DNA of 64,000 nucleotides from CAYVWB01 sp964455395 (GCA_964455395.1 CAYVWB010000004.1:1-64000), one strand, 5' to 3'. Positions 25,589 through 34,760 are shown, numbered from the stretch's first letter. Made by a program: numbers and translations. The notes: a model not told the origin generated them from the sequence alone.

Positions 25589-25703
25589 GCCTGCGCTGCT
25601 GGTCACATTTCACGAGACCGTAACAGACATGTGTTCTCGTACGGAGCTTGGAGGGATTGATCGACGCGCACACCTGTAGCCCCCCTCCTCTGTCCGACTG
25701 CGC

Positions 25704-27392
25704 ATGTTCCAGCAAGGCCCCTACCTCCTCGCCGGCGCCGTCTACGGCGCGCTCGCCCTGGCGAGCCTCCATCTCGCTTCCTTGACGAGCGGGGTGGCGG
25801 CCATCTGGCCGGCTGCGGGGTTCGGGTACGCCATGGCGCGCATTCACGGGCTCGCCGTGACGCCGTATCTGTTGCTGGGAGGATTTTTGGCGGCCTTGCG
25901 GGCGAACGCTCCCGAATTGGCCGGGCTTTTGGCTGCGAGCGACGTCTTCGCCATCGCCCTTGCCGCCGTGCTCACAGGCAGACGCAACGCCTTCGGCCCC
26001 GCCGCGGAGCCCGCGGCGTTCTTCCAGTCGCCGGAGCGGATGGCCGCGTTCATGGTGCTGAGCGCGTTGACGCTGGGCGTGACGGCCGCCACGGCTGGCG
26101 TGGCTGCGCTGACGCTGCATGACGCGTTGCCACCCGGGATGTCCTGGACGGTGTGGGGCGTATGGGCGCTCTCGGACATGACAGGAGTGTTGATGCTGTC
26201 GCCCATGCTGCTGGCGTGGAGCGCGCCCTTGTCTCAGAAACGCCCGGCCACCTTCGCCAAACGGGTGGAGACGGCGCTGGTCTTCACGATCCTGATCATG
26301 CTGGGACATCTCATTTTCTGGCAGACGCAGTCACTGCACATTTCCCAATATCCCTTGGCGTTCACTTTTTCGCCGTTGCTCATCTGGGTCGCTTTCCGGC
26401 TGGGCCGCCGCGCCCTTTCCACAGCCATCTTCCTCAGCGCGGCCATGGCCGTGACTGGCGCGCTGGCGGGATACGGCCCCTTCGCCAGCCTGCCGTTCCC
26501 CCTCTCGCTGCAGCTGCTGCAGACATACATGCTGGTCATGGGGGGCACTGCGCTCATGCTGCACACCGTGGTGCGCGAACGCGCCAACGGCATTCAAGCG
26601 CTATCCCGAGCGCAAGACGCCGCAGTGCAGGGGCTCGCATCCTTGGCTGAAACGCGGGACCTGGAGACAGGCTCGCACATCATGCGCACGCAGCACTACG
26701 TGCGCACCCTGGCGGATGCCTTGAAAGACCACCCCGCCTACAAGGACGACTTGACGCCGCATCTGCGTTCGCTGATCTTCAAGTCCGCGCCATTGCACGA
26801 TATCGGCAAGGTGGGCGTGCCGGACGCCATTCTGCTGAAGCCCGGCAAACTGACGCGCGAAGAGTTCGAGAGCATCAAACACCACACCACATACGGCCGC
26901 GACGCCTTGCGCGCAGCACGGCAGCGGCTCGGGGAGGCTTCCTTCATCGACATGGCCGAAGCCATCGCCTATACCCATCATGAACGCTGGGACGGTTCGG
27001 GCTATCCCCAGGGGCTCGTCGGACAGAACATCCCCCTGGCGGGACGACTGATGGCGCTTGCGGACGTCTATGACGCACTCACCAGCGACCGCGTCTACAA
27101 GCGGGCGTGCAGCCATCTGGAAGCCAAGGCGATCATCCTTCGCGGCAAGGGCTCGCACTTCGACCCGGATGTGGTGGACGCCTTCATCCGCACGGAGCAC
27201 GAATTCTACCGCATCTCCAGACGCTACAAGGACAGCGGCGCCGTCAGCCGCGACAAAGCCGCGACAAAGCCGGACGTCCCCCAGCGGATGCTTTCACCCC
27301 ACTGCGCGCGGGCCCTGGCGAACGCCGACGTCACACCGCCCCCGGCTGCGGCCGCCACCATCCCGGGGGAGCCCCGGCCGAGACCCTCATGA
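25704..27392 (+). CDS. MASE1-like membrane sensor with HD-GYP phosphodiesterase domain (1)
   Basis: 562 residues. About eight hydrophobic helices (1-290) resemble the MASE1 sensor (AAIWPAAGFGYAMA). A helical linker follows, then an HD-GYP domain with ETGSHIMRTQHYV, HDIGKVGVPD, HHERWDGSGYPQG and LADVYDALTSDRVYK. All expected metal and GYP residues are present, so it should hydrolyse cyclic di-GMP. The last 60 residues are disordered and Pro/Ala-rich. Its stop overlaps the ATG of the EAL-CBS-GGDEF gene (ATGA). A weak inverted repeat lies upstream (CGAGA 25613, TCTCG 25635). Confidence 0.93.
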   Translation: MFQQGPYLLAGAVYGALALASLHLASLTSGVAAIWPAAGFGYAMARIHGLAVTPYLLLGGFLAALRANAPELAGLLAASDVFAIALAAVLTGRRNAFGPAAEPAAFFQSPERMAAFMVLSALTLGVTAATAGVAALTLHDALPPGMSWTVWGVWALSDMTGVLMLSPMLLAWSAPLSQKRPATFAKRVETALVFTILIMLGHLIFWQTQSLHISQYPLAFTFSPLLIWVAFRLGRRALSTAIFLSAAMAVTGALAGYGPFASLPFPLSLQLLQTYMLVMGGTALMLHTVVRERANGIQALSRAQDAAVQGLASLAETRDLETGSHIMRTQHYVRTLADALKDHPAYKDDLTPHLRSLIFKSAPLHDIGKVGVPDAILLKPGKLTREEFESIKHHTTYGRDALRAARQRLGEASFIDMAEAIAYTHHERWDGSGYPQGLVGQNIPLAGRLMALADVYDALTSDRVYKRACSHLEAKAIILRGKGSHFDPDVVDAFIRTEHEFYRISRRYKDSGAVSRDKAATKPDVPQRMLSPHCARALANADVTPPPAAAATIPGEPRPRPS

Positions 27393-29701
27393 CCGTGCTG
27401 AAACGCTATCTGCTCAACACCCTCTTCTATGACAGCGAAGGCGGCGGACGCCGCGCCGGACGCACTCCGTTCACGGAAGACCGCGCCGCCTTGCTCGCGC
27501 GGCGCATGGGGTTGGGTCGGGTCTGCCTGGTGCTGCTTTCCCTGCGGGGGTTTCTGGCCAGCCCCCATGCCCGGGATCTGGAGTTGGCGCTCGCCGTGCT
27601 GGAAGCCATGGAGCAGGAAGCCGCCGACAAGGCGCCCGGCTTCATCCCGGAAGCCAAGCTGCTCTTCGTGGAGCGTGTGGGCCTGGACAGCGTCTGTGTC
27701 GCGCTGGAGCTGGAGGCCTCGCCCGCGTGGGAATCCCGCTTGGCCGTGGCCAACGGCGCCACCATGCTGCGGCTCTCCATCCGCGACAATCTGCACTTGA
27801 CGTTCCCCACCATCCGCGATCCCTACATCACGGTCTCCGCAGGCTTCAGCATCATCCCCAAATCGCCGCAGGAAACGGACCGCGCGCTCTACAGCGCTCT
27901 GGTGGAAGCGCACCGCGCCACCTTGCGCCCCGTGGACCACGCCGGCGCTCCCTTCCATGACGAATACGTCGCCATCCTCGTCAACCAGCGCATCGAGACC
28001 TCCTACCAGCCCATCGTGGACTTCGCGTCGGGCAAGGTGCTGGGTTGGGAAGCCCTCTCCGCCTGCCCCACCAGCGCGTCCTTCGACCATTTCATCGCGC
28101 TGCTGCGGTTCGCCGAAGAAACGGACACCGTCCCCGCGCTGGACACCCTGTGCCGCGAACTGGCCCTGCAGCGACTTGGCGAACTGGGTCATGGGCAAAA
28201 ACTCTTCCTCAACATCCACCCGGAGACCATTCTGCAGGACATGGCCACCCCCGAGGAGACCATGGTGCTGCTGGAACAGTACGGCCTCGCTCCCCGGGAC
28301 ATCGTGCTGGAACTCTCCGAGGACCGCTGCCGGGTGGAGACCGAAGCGCTGACGAATCGGCTGGAGCAGTTCAAGCTGCGCGGCATGGGCGTGGCGTTGG
28401 ACGACGTGGGCGCCGCCTGTCCGGATCTGCGCTTCATCGCCCGACTCAAGCCGGACTACGTGAAGGTGGACATCTCCCTCATCGGCGGCATAGACACCAA
28501 CCCCATCCACCGCACCGTGGCGCAGGCTCTGGCGTGCATGGCCGGGGAGATGGAAGCCAGCCTCATCGCCGTGGGCATCGAACGGGAGACGGAGTACAGC
28601 TTCCTCGTCTCCATGGGCTTCGCCGCAGGCCAAGGCCGTTATCTGGCGCCCCCCGCCACGGTGAAGACGGACCGGCTCTTCACCGTGCCGGCCAAGGCGT
28701 GCTTCGGCGCCAACGCCTTGACCCTGAAATGCGCCATGGCCATCCGCGATCTCGCCGAACCCACCACGGCCGTGGACCCGGACGCCACCGTACGCGAAGT
28801 GCGCCGGCGCCTGGAAGACAAGCCCCCCATGAGCAACGTGGTGGTGGTGCGCAACAAGCGTCCCATCGGGCTGGTGATGAAGTACACCCTGGACTACCAC
28901 CTGAGCTCCCAGTTCGGGCAGTCGCTGTATCTGCACCGGCCCATCTCCCGCATCATGGACACCAGCTGTCTGGTGGTGGACGCCAACGAAGCCGTGGAAG
29001 AGGTGGCGCGCCTGGCAATGCAGCGCCAGAGCGAAAAGATCTACGATGACATCCTCGTGGTGGAGGAAGGCGAACTGCTGGGCGTGGTCTCCGTGCAAGG
29101 GATGCTGGACAAGATGGCCAAGCTGCAGGTGGAGATGGCCAAAGGCGCCAACCCCCTCACCGGACTGCCCGGCAATGTGGCCATCGAAACGGAGATCGAA
29201 CGCCGCGCCGCCGCCAAGACCCCCACGGCCTTCGTCTATGTGGATCTCGACAACTTCAAGGTCTACAACGACGTCTACGGATTCGACTCCGGCGACCGCA
29301 TCATCCTCGCCGTGGCGCGCGCCATGAACCACGCCTTGGCCACCGCCGGCGGGCCGGAGGACTGGGTGGGCCACGTGGGCGGCGACGACTTCATCGCGTT
29401 CACCGAGCCGGACCGGGTGGACGAGCTCTGCGCCCTCGCCATCGAGCAGTTCGCTGGCGAGAGCCACACCTTCTACACTCAGGAAGACCTCGCCCACGGC
29501 AAGATGCAAGGGGTGGACCGCGACGGCCGCCCCAGGGAGTTCCCCCTGGTCTCCGTCTCCATCGGCTCCCTCATCTGCGACTTCACAGCGCCCTTCTCCA
29601 TCAGCGAGCTGAGCCGCAAGGTGGCCACGGTGAAGAAGCTCGCCAAAGCCGAAGCCGGCGACTCCTGCGTCTCCATGCGCTGGAGCGTCGAGACGCCGTG
29701 A
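27389..29701 (+). CDS. EAL-CBS-GGDEF cyclic-di-GMP signalling protein
   Basis: 770 residues from the ATG overlapping the previous stop. Order: an unrecognised N-terminal region (1-190), an EAL domain (about 195-430) with Glu221 in WEALS, FLNIHPET, LELSED, LDDVGAA, DYVKVD and AGQGRY, a CBS pair (about 445-575), and a GGDEF domain with GGDDF at 664-668. In the EAL domain the AEGVE motif reads AVGIE, and the GGDEF signature has Asp for Glu. One or both activities may therefore be reduced, with a sensory role left. No membrane helix is visible, so it is cytoplasmic. Genes for MASE1-HD-GYP proteins flank it on both sides. Confidence 0.92.
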   Translation: MTVLKRYLLNTLFYDSEGGGRRAGRTPFTEDRAALLARRMGLGRVCLVLLSLRGFLASPHARDLELALAVLEAMEQEAADKAPGFIPEAKLLFVERVGLDSVCVALELEASPAWESRLAVANGATMLRLSIRDNLHLTFPTIRDPYITVSAGFSIIPKSPQETDRALYSALVEAHRATLRPVDHAGAPFHDEYVAILVNQRIETSYQPIVDFASGKVLGWEALSACPTSASFDHFIALLRFAEETDTVPALDTLCRELALQRLGELGHGQKLFLNIHPETILQDMATPEETMVLLEQYGLAPRDIVLELSEDRCRVETEALTNRLEQFKLRGMGVALDDVGAACPDLRFIARLKPDYVKVDISLIGGIDTNPIHRTVAQALACMAGEMEASLIAVGIERETEYSFLVSMGFAAGQGRYLAPPATVKTDRLFTVPAKACFGANALTLKCAMAIRDLAEPTTAVDPDATVREVRRRLEDKPPMSNVVVVRNKRPIGLVMKYTLDYHLSSQFGQSLYLHRPISRIMDTSCLVVDANEAVEEVARLAMQRQSEKIYDDILVVEEGELLGVVSVQGMLDKMAKLQVEMAKGANPLTGLPGNVAIETEIERRAAAKTPTAFVYVDLDNFKVYNDVYGFDSGDRIILAVARAMNHALATAGGPEDWVGHVGGDDFIAFTEPDRVDELCALAIEQFAGESHTFYTQEDLAHGKMQGVDRDGRPREFPLVSVSIGSLICDFTAPFSISELSRKVATVKKLAKAEAGDSCVSMRWSVETP

Positions 29702-29711
29702 GGCGCAAGCC

Positions 29712-31460
29712 ATGACCGAGGCGTCCCCCATTGTTCCCCCCCCCGCCACCACGGCGGAGCTGCGCCGCATGGCGCCCCCGCGCGCGGCCACGCTCATCGA
29801 CGGCCTTGCGCAGCACAAGGGCGCCTCCATTCTGATCGCTTCCCTGGGATATTTCCTGCTCTCCCGTGGCGCGCTACTGTTGTCCAGCTACACGCAGGAA
29901 GTGGCTGTCATCTGGCCGGCGGCGGGGTTCGGGTTCGCAGCAGCCTGGCTTTTCGGCCGGTGGATGCTGCCGGGCGTCCTGCTGGCGGAGTTCGCTTCCG
30001 CGCTGTTCATCAACGATGTGGAGCTCTCCATGCTGCTGGCCACGGGGAACGCCTTGGCGGTGGCCTCCGCCGTGGAGTTCACACGCGCGCTCAAGGGAGA
30101 GGGCCGCCTTTTCGACAAAGCGCGCAACGCATTGGCGTTTCTCGTGGGCGGCGCCGTGACGCTTTCCGCCGTGGCCTCCGCCGCCGGGGTGGCGAGTCTG
30201 TTGCGCGCCGGCGTGCTCACGGTGGATTCGGTATGGACCATCTGGTGGGTATGGTTCCTCAGCGATGTGACAGGGGTGCTCGTGGTGGCGCCGCCGTGCA
30301 TCGCCCTCTTGCGTGGGCAAGCCTCGCCGTTGCGACGCGGCGCCGCCTGGGAACGGTTGGTGATGATTCTGGTGATCGCAGCGCTCGTCTGGCAGGTTTT
30401 CGGGGTGCGCCACATGCACACCCTCAGCACCTACCCGCTGGCGTTCCTCTTCGCGCCAGCGCTCTTGTGGGCGGCGTTCCGCTTCGGCCATCGCACGCTC
30501 TTCACGGGGGTGGCGGTCATCGCCGCTGCGGCGCTGTATGGCACAGCGCTGGGTCACGGGCCTTTCGGCGCTCAGAGCTTCCCACAAAATTTCCTGCTGC
30601 TGCAAGTCTTCATCATCTTCCTGGCGGGCACCACGCTGGTGACCCACGCCGCCGTGGCCGAACGCAGCGTGACCATGCGCACCCTCCAGCTGACCCAGGA
30701 CATGACCGTGCTGAGCCTCGCCTCCCTTGCCGAGATGCGCGACACCGAAGCAGACCGCACCACCCTGCGCAACCAAGGCTATGTCCGTGTGCTGGCGGAA
30801 CACCTGCGAGAGAACACCCGATGGCGTTCACAACTGACCCGCGAAACCATCGACCTGATGAGCCGCGCCGCCCCCCTGCACGACGTGGGCAAAGTGGGCG
30901 TGCCGGACTCCATCCTCCGCAAGCCGGGTCCGCTCACCCCGGAAGAACGCGCCTGCGCGCAAAGCCACGTCTCCATGGCCACCAAAGCGCTGATGAACGC
31001 CAGCGACGCCATGAACCGCGCCTCACTCATGCAGATGGCCGAAACCATGGCCGCCACCCATCACGAACGCTGGGACGGCGCTGGCTATCCCCGCGGCCTC
31101 GCCGGGGAGGACATCCCCCTGGCGGGACGCATCATGGCCGTGGCCGACGTCTACGATGCGCTCACCAGCCGCCGCGCCTGGCGCGAGGCCTTCACCCACG
31201 ACGAAGCCTGCGCGACCATCTTCGCCGGCTCCGGGACGCAGTTCGACCCCGAAGTGGTGGACGCTTTCCTGGCCAACGCCGAGGCCTTCCGCAAGCTCTC
31301 GACCGAGGACGGCCTCCCTGCTGAATCGACAGAGACGGAGCAAGCACACGAGACGGCCTTGCCCAACGCCGCAGCAACCAAGGAATCCGCCGAGCAGGAA
31401 GAAGCGACCAACACGGCGGCGAGGCGGCGCTCGAACACGTCGTCCCGACGCCCGGCTTGA
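29712..31460 (+). CDS. MASE1-like membrane sensor with HD-GYP domain (2)
   Basis: 582 residues, paralogue of the gene two upstream with the same order: MASE1-like helices (AVIWPAAGFGFAAAW), linker, HD-GYP. HDVGKVGVPD and HHERWDGAGYPRG are present. The upstream E-T-G-x-H motif of active HD-GYP domains reads TEADRTT, so that conserved His is lost. The tail is Glu/Ala/Thr-rich. A C9 tract (29736-29744) sits nine codons after the start, where slippage would abolish the protein. The potassium-channel gene follows within 35 bases. Confidence 0.92.
   Translation: MTEASPIVPPPATTAELRRMAPPRAATLIDGLAQHKGASILIASLGYFLLSRGALLLSSYTQEVAVIWPAAGFGFAAAWLFGRWMLPGVLLAEFASALFINDVELSMLLATGNALAVASAVEFTRALKGEGRLFDKARNALAFLVGGAVTLSAVASAAGVASLLRAGVLTVDSVWTIWWVWFLSDVTGVLVVAPPCIALLRGQASPLRRGAAWERLVMILVIAALVWQVFGVRHMHTLSTYPLAFLFAPALLWAAFRFGHRTLFTGVAVIAAAALYGTALGHGPFGAQSFPQNFLLLQVFIIFLAGTTLVTHAAVAERSVTMRTLQLTQDMTVLSLASLAEMRDTEADRTTLRNQGYVRVLAEHLRENTRWRSQLTRETIDLMSRAAPLHDVGKVGVPDSILRKPGPLTPEERACAQSHVSMATKALMNASDAMNRASLMQMAETMAATHHERWDGAGYPRGLAGEDIPLAGRIMAVADVYDALTSRRAWREAFTHDEACATIFAGSGTQFDPEVVDAFLANAEAFRKLSTEDGLPAESTETEQAHETALPNAAATKESAEQEEATNTAARRRSNTSSRRPA
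29736..29744 (+). repeat. C9 homopolymer at the start of MASE1-HD-GYP 2
   Basis: Nine C residues spell three prolines at residues 9-11. The tract is close enough to the start codon that single-base slippage would switch the whole protein off. No evidence of actual variation is available here. Confidence 0.6.
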
Positions 31461-31492
31461 CACCACGACAACCCCGCGCCTACAGGCCATCC

Positions 31493-32305
31493 ATGCAGAC
31501 GAGGCCTCCCCACGCCGTCACCCGCGCTTTCTGGCGTTTCGCCCTGCGCTTCAACCCCTTCATCTTCATCGGCCTGCTGCCCCTCACCCTGGGCGAGACG
31601 GTCTTCGACATGACCGGCTTCTTCCAACGCGCCAGCATACGTGAGCTCGTCCTCACAGCGCTGGCGGACGGCTGCTTCGTGGCTGTCACAGCCTATGTCA
31701 CGGCGGGATGGTCCCTGACGTCGGGCGGCGTTCGCCGACGTCCCTCCCTCGGCGCGCGGCTGCAACTTGCCGCCATGGGGTTCGCCTGCGGCGCGCTGAC
31801 CATCTGGATGGGATACTCGCATGACGTGATCCTCTTCGCCACGGCGCTTACCCTGCTCGCCGTGGTCGCGCACGTGGCGGTCTTCCTGCGCACCGTCACG
31901 GCCATCCTCACGCCAAACCGCTACCCCACGTGGTCGGAGGTGAGGGAGCTGTTGACCACGTACCTCTCCCTGCTCACGGCCTTCACGCTCTTCAACATCA
32001 GCCTGGAGGCGCTCTCCCCGCACGTCACGGCGTTCAGATTCGCCGAAAACTCCAACATCATCGTGGAGGGGTTCTATTTCACCATCGTGGTGATGACGAC
32101 CCTCGGCTTCGGCGACATCGTCCCCCTTACGCCGGCGGCGAAGGTGGCCGTCTCCCTGCAGTGTCTGATGAGCTACGTGATGTTCGCGCTGCTGGTGGGC
32201 GTCATCACCCGCGGCGTGGTGACGCGCGACAGCGACGTGGCGGCCAGTTCCACGACCAGTTCCACGACCAGTTCCACGGGGCCGCCATCCCTGGAGCCGG
32301 ACTGA
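31493..32305 (+). CDS. Potassium-channel-like membrane protein
   Basis: 270 residues from the ATG at MQTRPPHAV; a TTG 12 codons earlier overlaps the previous stop and is the alternative. There are several hydrophobic helices, then a pore helix with the filter TTLGFGD (compare TVGYGD) between the last two. The final helix ends QCLMSYVMFALLVGVITRG. This is the two-helix pore layout of potassium channels preceded by extra helices; no RCK domain follows. The C-terminus is a Ser/Thr repeat encoded by 12-bp tandem copies. Clustering with c-di-GMP genes suggests a regulated ion flux, but this is inference. Confidence 0.83.
   Translation: MQTRPPHAVTRAFWRFALRFNPFIFIGLLPLTLGETVFDMTGFFQRASIRELVLTALADGCFVAVTAYVTAGWSLTSGGVRRRPSLGARLQLAAMGFACGALTIWMGYSHDVILFATALTLLAVVAHVAVFLRTVTAILTPNRYPTWSEVRELLTTYLSLLTAFTLFNISLEALSPHVTAFRFAENSNIIVEGFYFTIVVMTTLGFGDIVPLTPAAKVAVSLQCLMSYVMFALLVGVITRGVVTRDSDVAASSTTSSTTSSTGPPSLEPD
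32244..32278 (+). repeat. 12-bp tandem repeat in the channel C-terminus
   Basis: Unit CCAGTTCCACGA in 2.9 copies (32244, 32256, 32268), encoding a Ser-Ser-Thr-Thr repeat just before the stop. In-frame copy changes would only lengthen the tail. Confidence 0.85.
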
Positions 32306-32362
32306 CGCCGCCCACTTTCCTGAACGCCCCCCCACGCTCCAGACCCCGCACGACGCGCATGA

Positions 32363-32407
32363 ACGCACACGGCCGCGAGGCGAAATACCCCGCGGCCGTG
32401 CTTGCGT
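32363..32407. terminator. Bidirectional hairpin between convergent genes
   Basis: Perfect 10-bp stem CACGGCCGCG / CGCGGCCGTG with a 13-base loop, extended outward by ACGCA/TGCGT. There is no T-run, so termination may rely on the stem alone or on Rho. It sits between the channel gene and the octahaem cytochrome gene. Confidence 0.55.
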
Positions 32408-32430
32408 ATGGTTTCGACTGGCGTCGCGGC

Positions 32431-34002
32431 TTATTGCGCCGCCTCGTCAGCGTCGGTCCCGGCGTCGGCCTTGGCCTTGGCCTTGGCGGCTTCGTCACTC
32501 AACCAGGAATCCAAGGCCAGGGTGCGATCGGTCATGTGGTAGCGGCCGTCTGCGAAGACGCCGTAGTCGCCGCCGCCGGCCATGGCCGAGGCGAAGCGGA
32601 CGGAGTTTGCGGAGAAGAGCCACAGCCCGCTCCAGAGGCGTTCGCCGTGTTCGTCGAAGGGGTTGCCGCCATCTGCGGGACCGGTGTTGTACCCTTTCTC
32701 CCAACCTTCCAGCATGAGCTGGGTGGCGAAGAGGGTCTTCTCGTTGGTCTCTTGGATGGTGTTCTCGAAGCGGTTCCAGAAGCCGTCCACCCAGTTGCGG
32801 CCGTGACAGGAGCGGCAGACGGTCTGCATGGTCTCGGCGCGTTTGGCTTGTTCTTCGGCGTCGATGAGGTAGTCCATGGCGAACTCGCCGTCCAGGGTGG
32901 TGGGCAGGGGCAAGCCGTCGGAGTTGACGATGATGGAGGTGTCCGGGCTCTTGGGCGAGGGGTGCGCATAGATGAGCCCGAAGATGCGCCACGGCAGGCG
33001 GGTGGCCATGGAGTGGTCGCGCTCGGCGATGACGGTTCCGTCGCCGTCGGTGAGCAAGCTCACGTGGCAGCCGCCGCAGGTGGGAGCGCGGAAGTCCTCA
33101 CCCACTTTCCAGGGCACGGCGTCCATTTCGAACTCCTGACCTTTGGCGTAGAAGATGGTCCCGTGCTTGCTGGCCTCGTAGACCTTGGCGGCGGGGACGT
33201 CGGGGCCGATATGGCATTCCTTGCAAGTGCTGGGCGAGCGGGCTTCCGCGATGGAGAAGAGGTGGCGGGTGTGGCAAGGCGTGCACGCGCCCAGGCTGCC
33301 GTCCGGGTTCACGCGACCGGAGCCTTGGTTGGGCCACCCCGTAAGCACGGGGATTTCGAATTCGCCCATGTCGGTGTCGCGCACTTCGGTTCCATTCACC
33401 TCGATGACCGTGCCGTGGCAGTAGAGGCAGGACTCGGCGGAGGTCTCGGCGTTCGCCGGGGTGAATTCGATGCCGTTCTCCGTGCGGGTGGGCGCGCCTT
33501 CGGAGGCGGTGGCGAGCATCATGTAGACGGGGTTGTTCACCAGGTTGCCGTACGCCCGGGACATGAGGTTCTGGCTGTACTGGTCGCGCTCCTCCACGTG
33601 ACAGGTGGCGCAGTCGTCCGGGGAAACGACGATGTGGACGGCTTCGCCCATGTGGTCGAACGTGTCGGCGTGGGCTTCAGGCCGCAGCAGGTGGCACTCG
33701 GCGCAGCCCACGGCCACGTCGCGGAGTTCCTGGGGCACGGCCTCCTTGCTGGAGACCTTGAGCGCCAGGCCTTCCACCTGGATGGCTTCGCCGGGGGTGA
33801 TTTGCGCATGGCGGCTGGCGCGCCAGTCCCCCACGATGCCGGGATGGATGTATTCATGACAGCTGAGGCACTGCTCCGTTTCAGGAGAAAGCGGAGCCTC
33901 GGCGCGGGCCGCACCGGGCGCAGCCAGCCACACCGTCAAGAACAACAACACGGGTGAGAACAAGACGATTCGGGGCAAGGGAAAAGGGAGCGAGCGAACC
34001 AT
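32431..34002 (-). CDS. Octahaem cytochrome c, hydroxylamine oxidoreductase (HAO) family
   Basis: 523 residues from the ATG at MVRSLPFPLP, chosen because GAGGAT lies six bases upstream; an ATG five codons earlier has no such site. Signal peptide ends near GAARAEA. Eight CXXCH motifs in order: CLSCH, CAECH, CATCH, CLYCH, CTPCH, CKECH, CGGCH, CRSCH. This count and the spacing fit the octahaem HAO family, which in anaerobes usually works reductively on nitrite or hydroxylamine. The C-terminal part (WNRFENTIQETNEKTLFATQ) matches the helical domain. The tail is a Lys/Ala/Asp repeat. No NrfH/HaoC-type quinol partner gene adjoins it. Confidence 0.88.
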   Translation of the reverse strand: MVRSLPFPLPRIVLFSPVLLFLTVWLAAPGAARAEAPLSPETEQCLSCHEYIHPGIVGDWRASRHAQITPGEAIQVEGLALKVSSKEAVPQELRDVAVGCAECHLLRPEAHADTFDHMGEAVHIVVSPDDCATCHVEERDQYSQNLMSRAYGNLVNNPVYMMLATASEGAPTRTENGIEFTPANAETSAESCLYCHGTVIEVNGTEVRDTDMGEFEIPVLTGWPNQGSGRVNPDGSLGACTPCHTRHLFSIAEARSPSTCKECHIGPDVPAAKVYEASKHGTIFYAKGQEFEMDAVPWKVGEDFRAPTCGGCHVSLLTDGDGTVIAERDHSMATRLPWRIFGLIYAHPSPKSPDTSIIVNSDGLPLPTTLDGEFAMDYLIDAEEQAKRAETMQTVCRSCHGRNWVDGFWNRFENTIQETNEKTLFATQLMLEGWEKGYNTGPADGGNPFDEHGERLWSGLWLFSANSVRFASAMAGGGDYGVFADGRYHMTDRTLALDSWLSDEAAKAKAKADAGTDADEAAQ

Positions 34003-34035
34003 GGCGATCCTCGTCATAGGGTCTGAGGGTTGTGA

Positions 34036-34680
34036 TCAATCGAAGGCGGCTGGGCGGCAGGGGTCGTCCAGATGCGCCCGCACTTCGTCGATGATGCGTT
34101 GATTGGTGCGATTCATGGAAAGAGGCGGCAAGGCGTCGAAATCGAAGAAGGCTGCGTCAAGGGTCTCGTCGCTGTCGCCGGGGTCGCCTTCCACATAGTC
34201 GCAGAGGAAGACGGCCTTGTAGGCGTGGAAGAACTCCAGGGGCCGGCCGGCGCGGTTGGCGTCGAATAGACCGATAAGCTTGACCGGCGTGGCGACGATG
34301 CGACTTTCCTCGCGGATTTCCCGCGCGACCATGGCTGCAGGATATTCGCCCACGTCGGCCCAGCCGCCGGGCAGGGCCCAGCGGCCGTCCAGGCGCTCCT
34401 GCACCAGCAGCAGACGGCCATGGCGCGCCACGGCGCCGCGCACGTCCACCTTCACCGTGGCGTAGCCCGGCTGGGTCATGAAGACCTGCTCCACCAGAGC
34501 CTGTTCCATCTCGGCGTGACGGGAGGTGATGGCTGCAGCGATCTCCATGAAGCGGGTGAAGAGCGCTTCGTCGTAGTGGGACTTGGCGTAGGCAAGGCCC
34601 GTCTGCGCCATGGCCTGCATCTCCCGGGCCCAGTCCAGCCAGGGGGGCGTCTGCAAAGAATCGCGTGAATCCGAACTCAT
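34036..34680 (-). CDS. Nudix hydrolase with N-terminal nucleoside-diphosphate-X hydrolase domain
   Basis: 214 residues. The N-terminal helical part (PWLDWAREMQAMAQTGLAYAKSHYD) matches the Nudix_N domain of hydrolases acting on nucleoside diphosphates linked to another group. The Nudix box spans about 105-127, starting GGWADVGE and ending REIREES, with all catalytic Glu present. Likely substrates are ADP-ribose or a sugar nucleotide. It is divergent from the ADP-ribosylglycohydrolase-like gene 80 bases away, so a joint role in ADP-ribose turnover is a reasonable inference. No good ribosome site is visible; MCRRLM five codons upstream is possible. Confidence 0.88.
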   Translation of the reverse strand: MSSDSRDSLQTPPWLDWAREMQAMAQTGLAYAKSHYDEALFTRFMEIAAAITSRHAEMEQALVEQVFMTQPGYATVKVDVRGAVARHGRLLLVQERLDGRWALPGGWADVGEYPAAMVAREIREESRIVATPVKLIGLFDANRAGRPLEFFHAYKAVFLCDYVEGDPGDSDETLDAAFFDFDALPPLSMNRTNQRIIDEVRAHLDDPCRPAAFD

Positions 34681-34698
34681 GAGGCGTCTGCACACTGG

Positions 34699-34728
34699 TT
34701 GTTGGAGGTTCTTCTTCTAGTGTATACA
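34699..34728 (+). promoter_or_regulatory. Promoter in the Nudix/ADP-ribosylglycohydrolase divergent region
   Basis: TTGTTG (34699-34704), an 18-base spacer, TATACA (34723-34728), 32 bases before the ADP-ribosylglycohydrolase ATG. The -10 lies in the palindrome TGTATACA, a possible operator shared by both genes. Confidence 0.5.
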
Positions 34729-34760
34729 GGGAATGAACCCTGTCGTCAAAAGGAGCGCTC

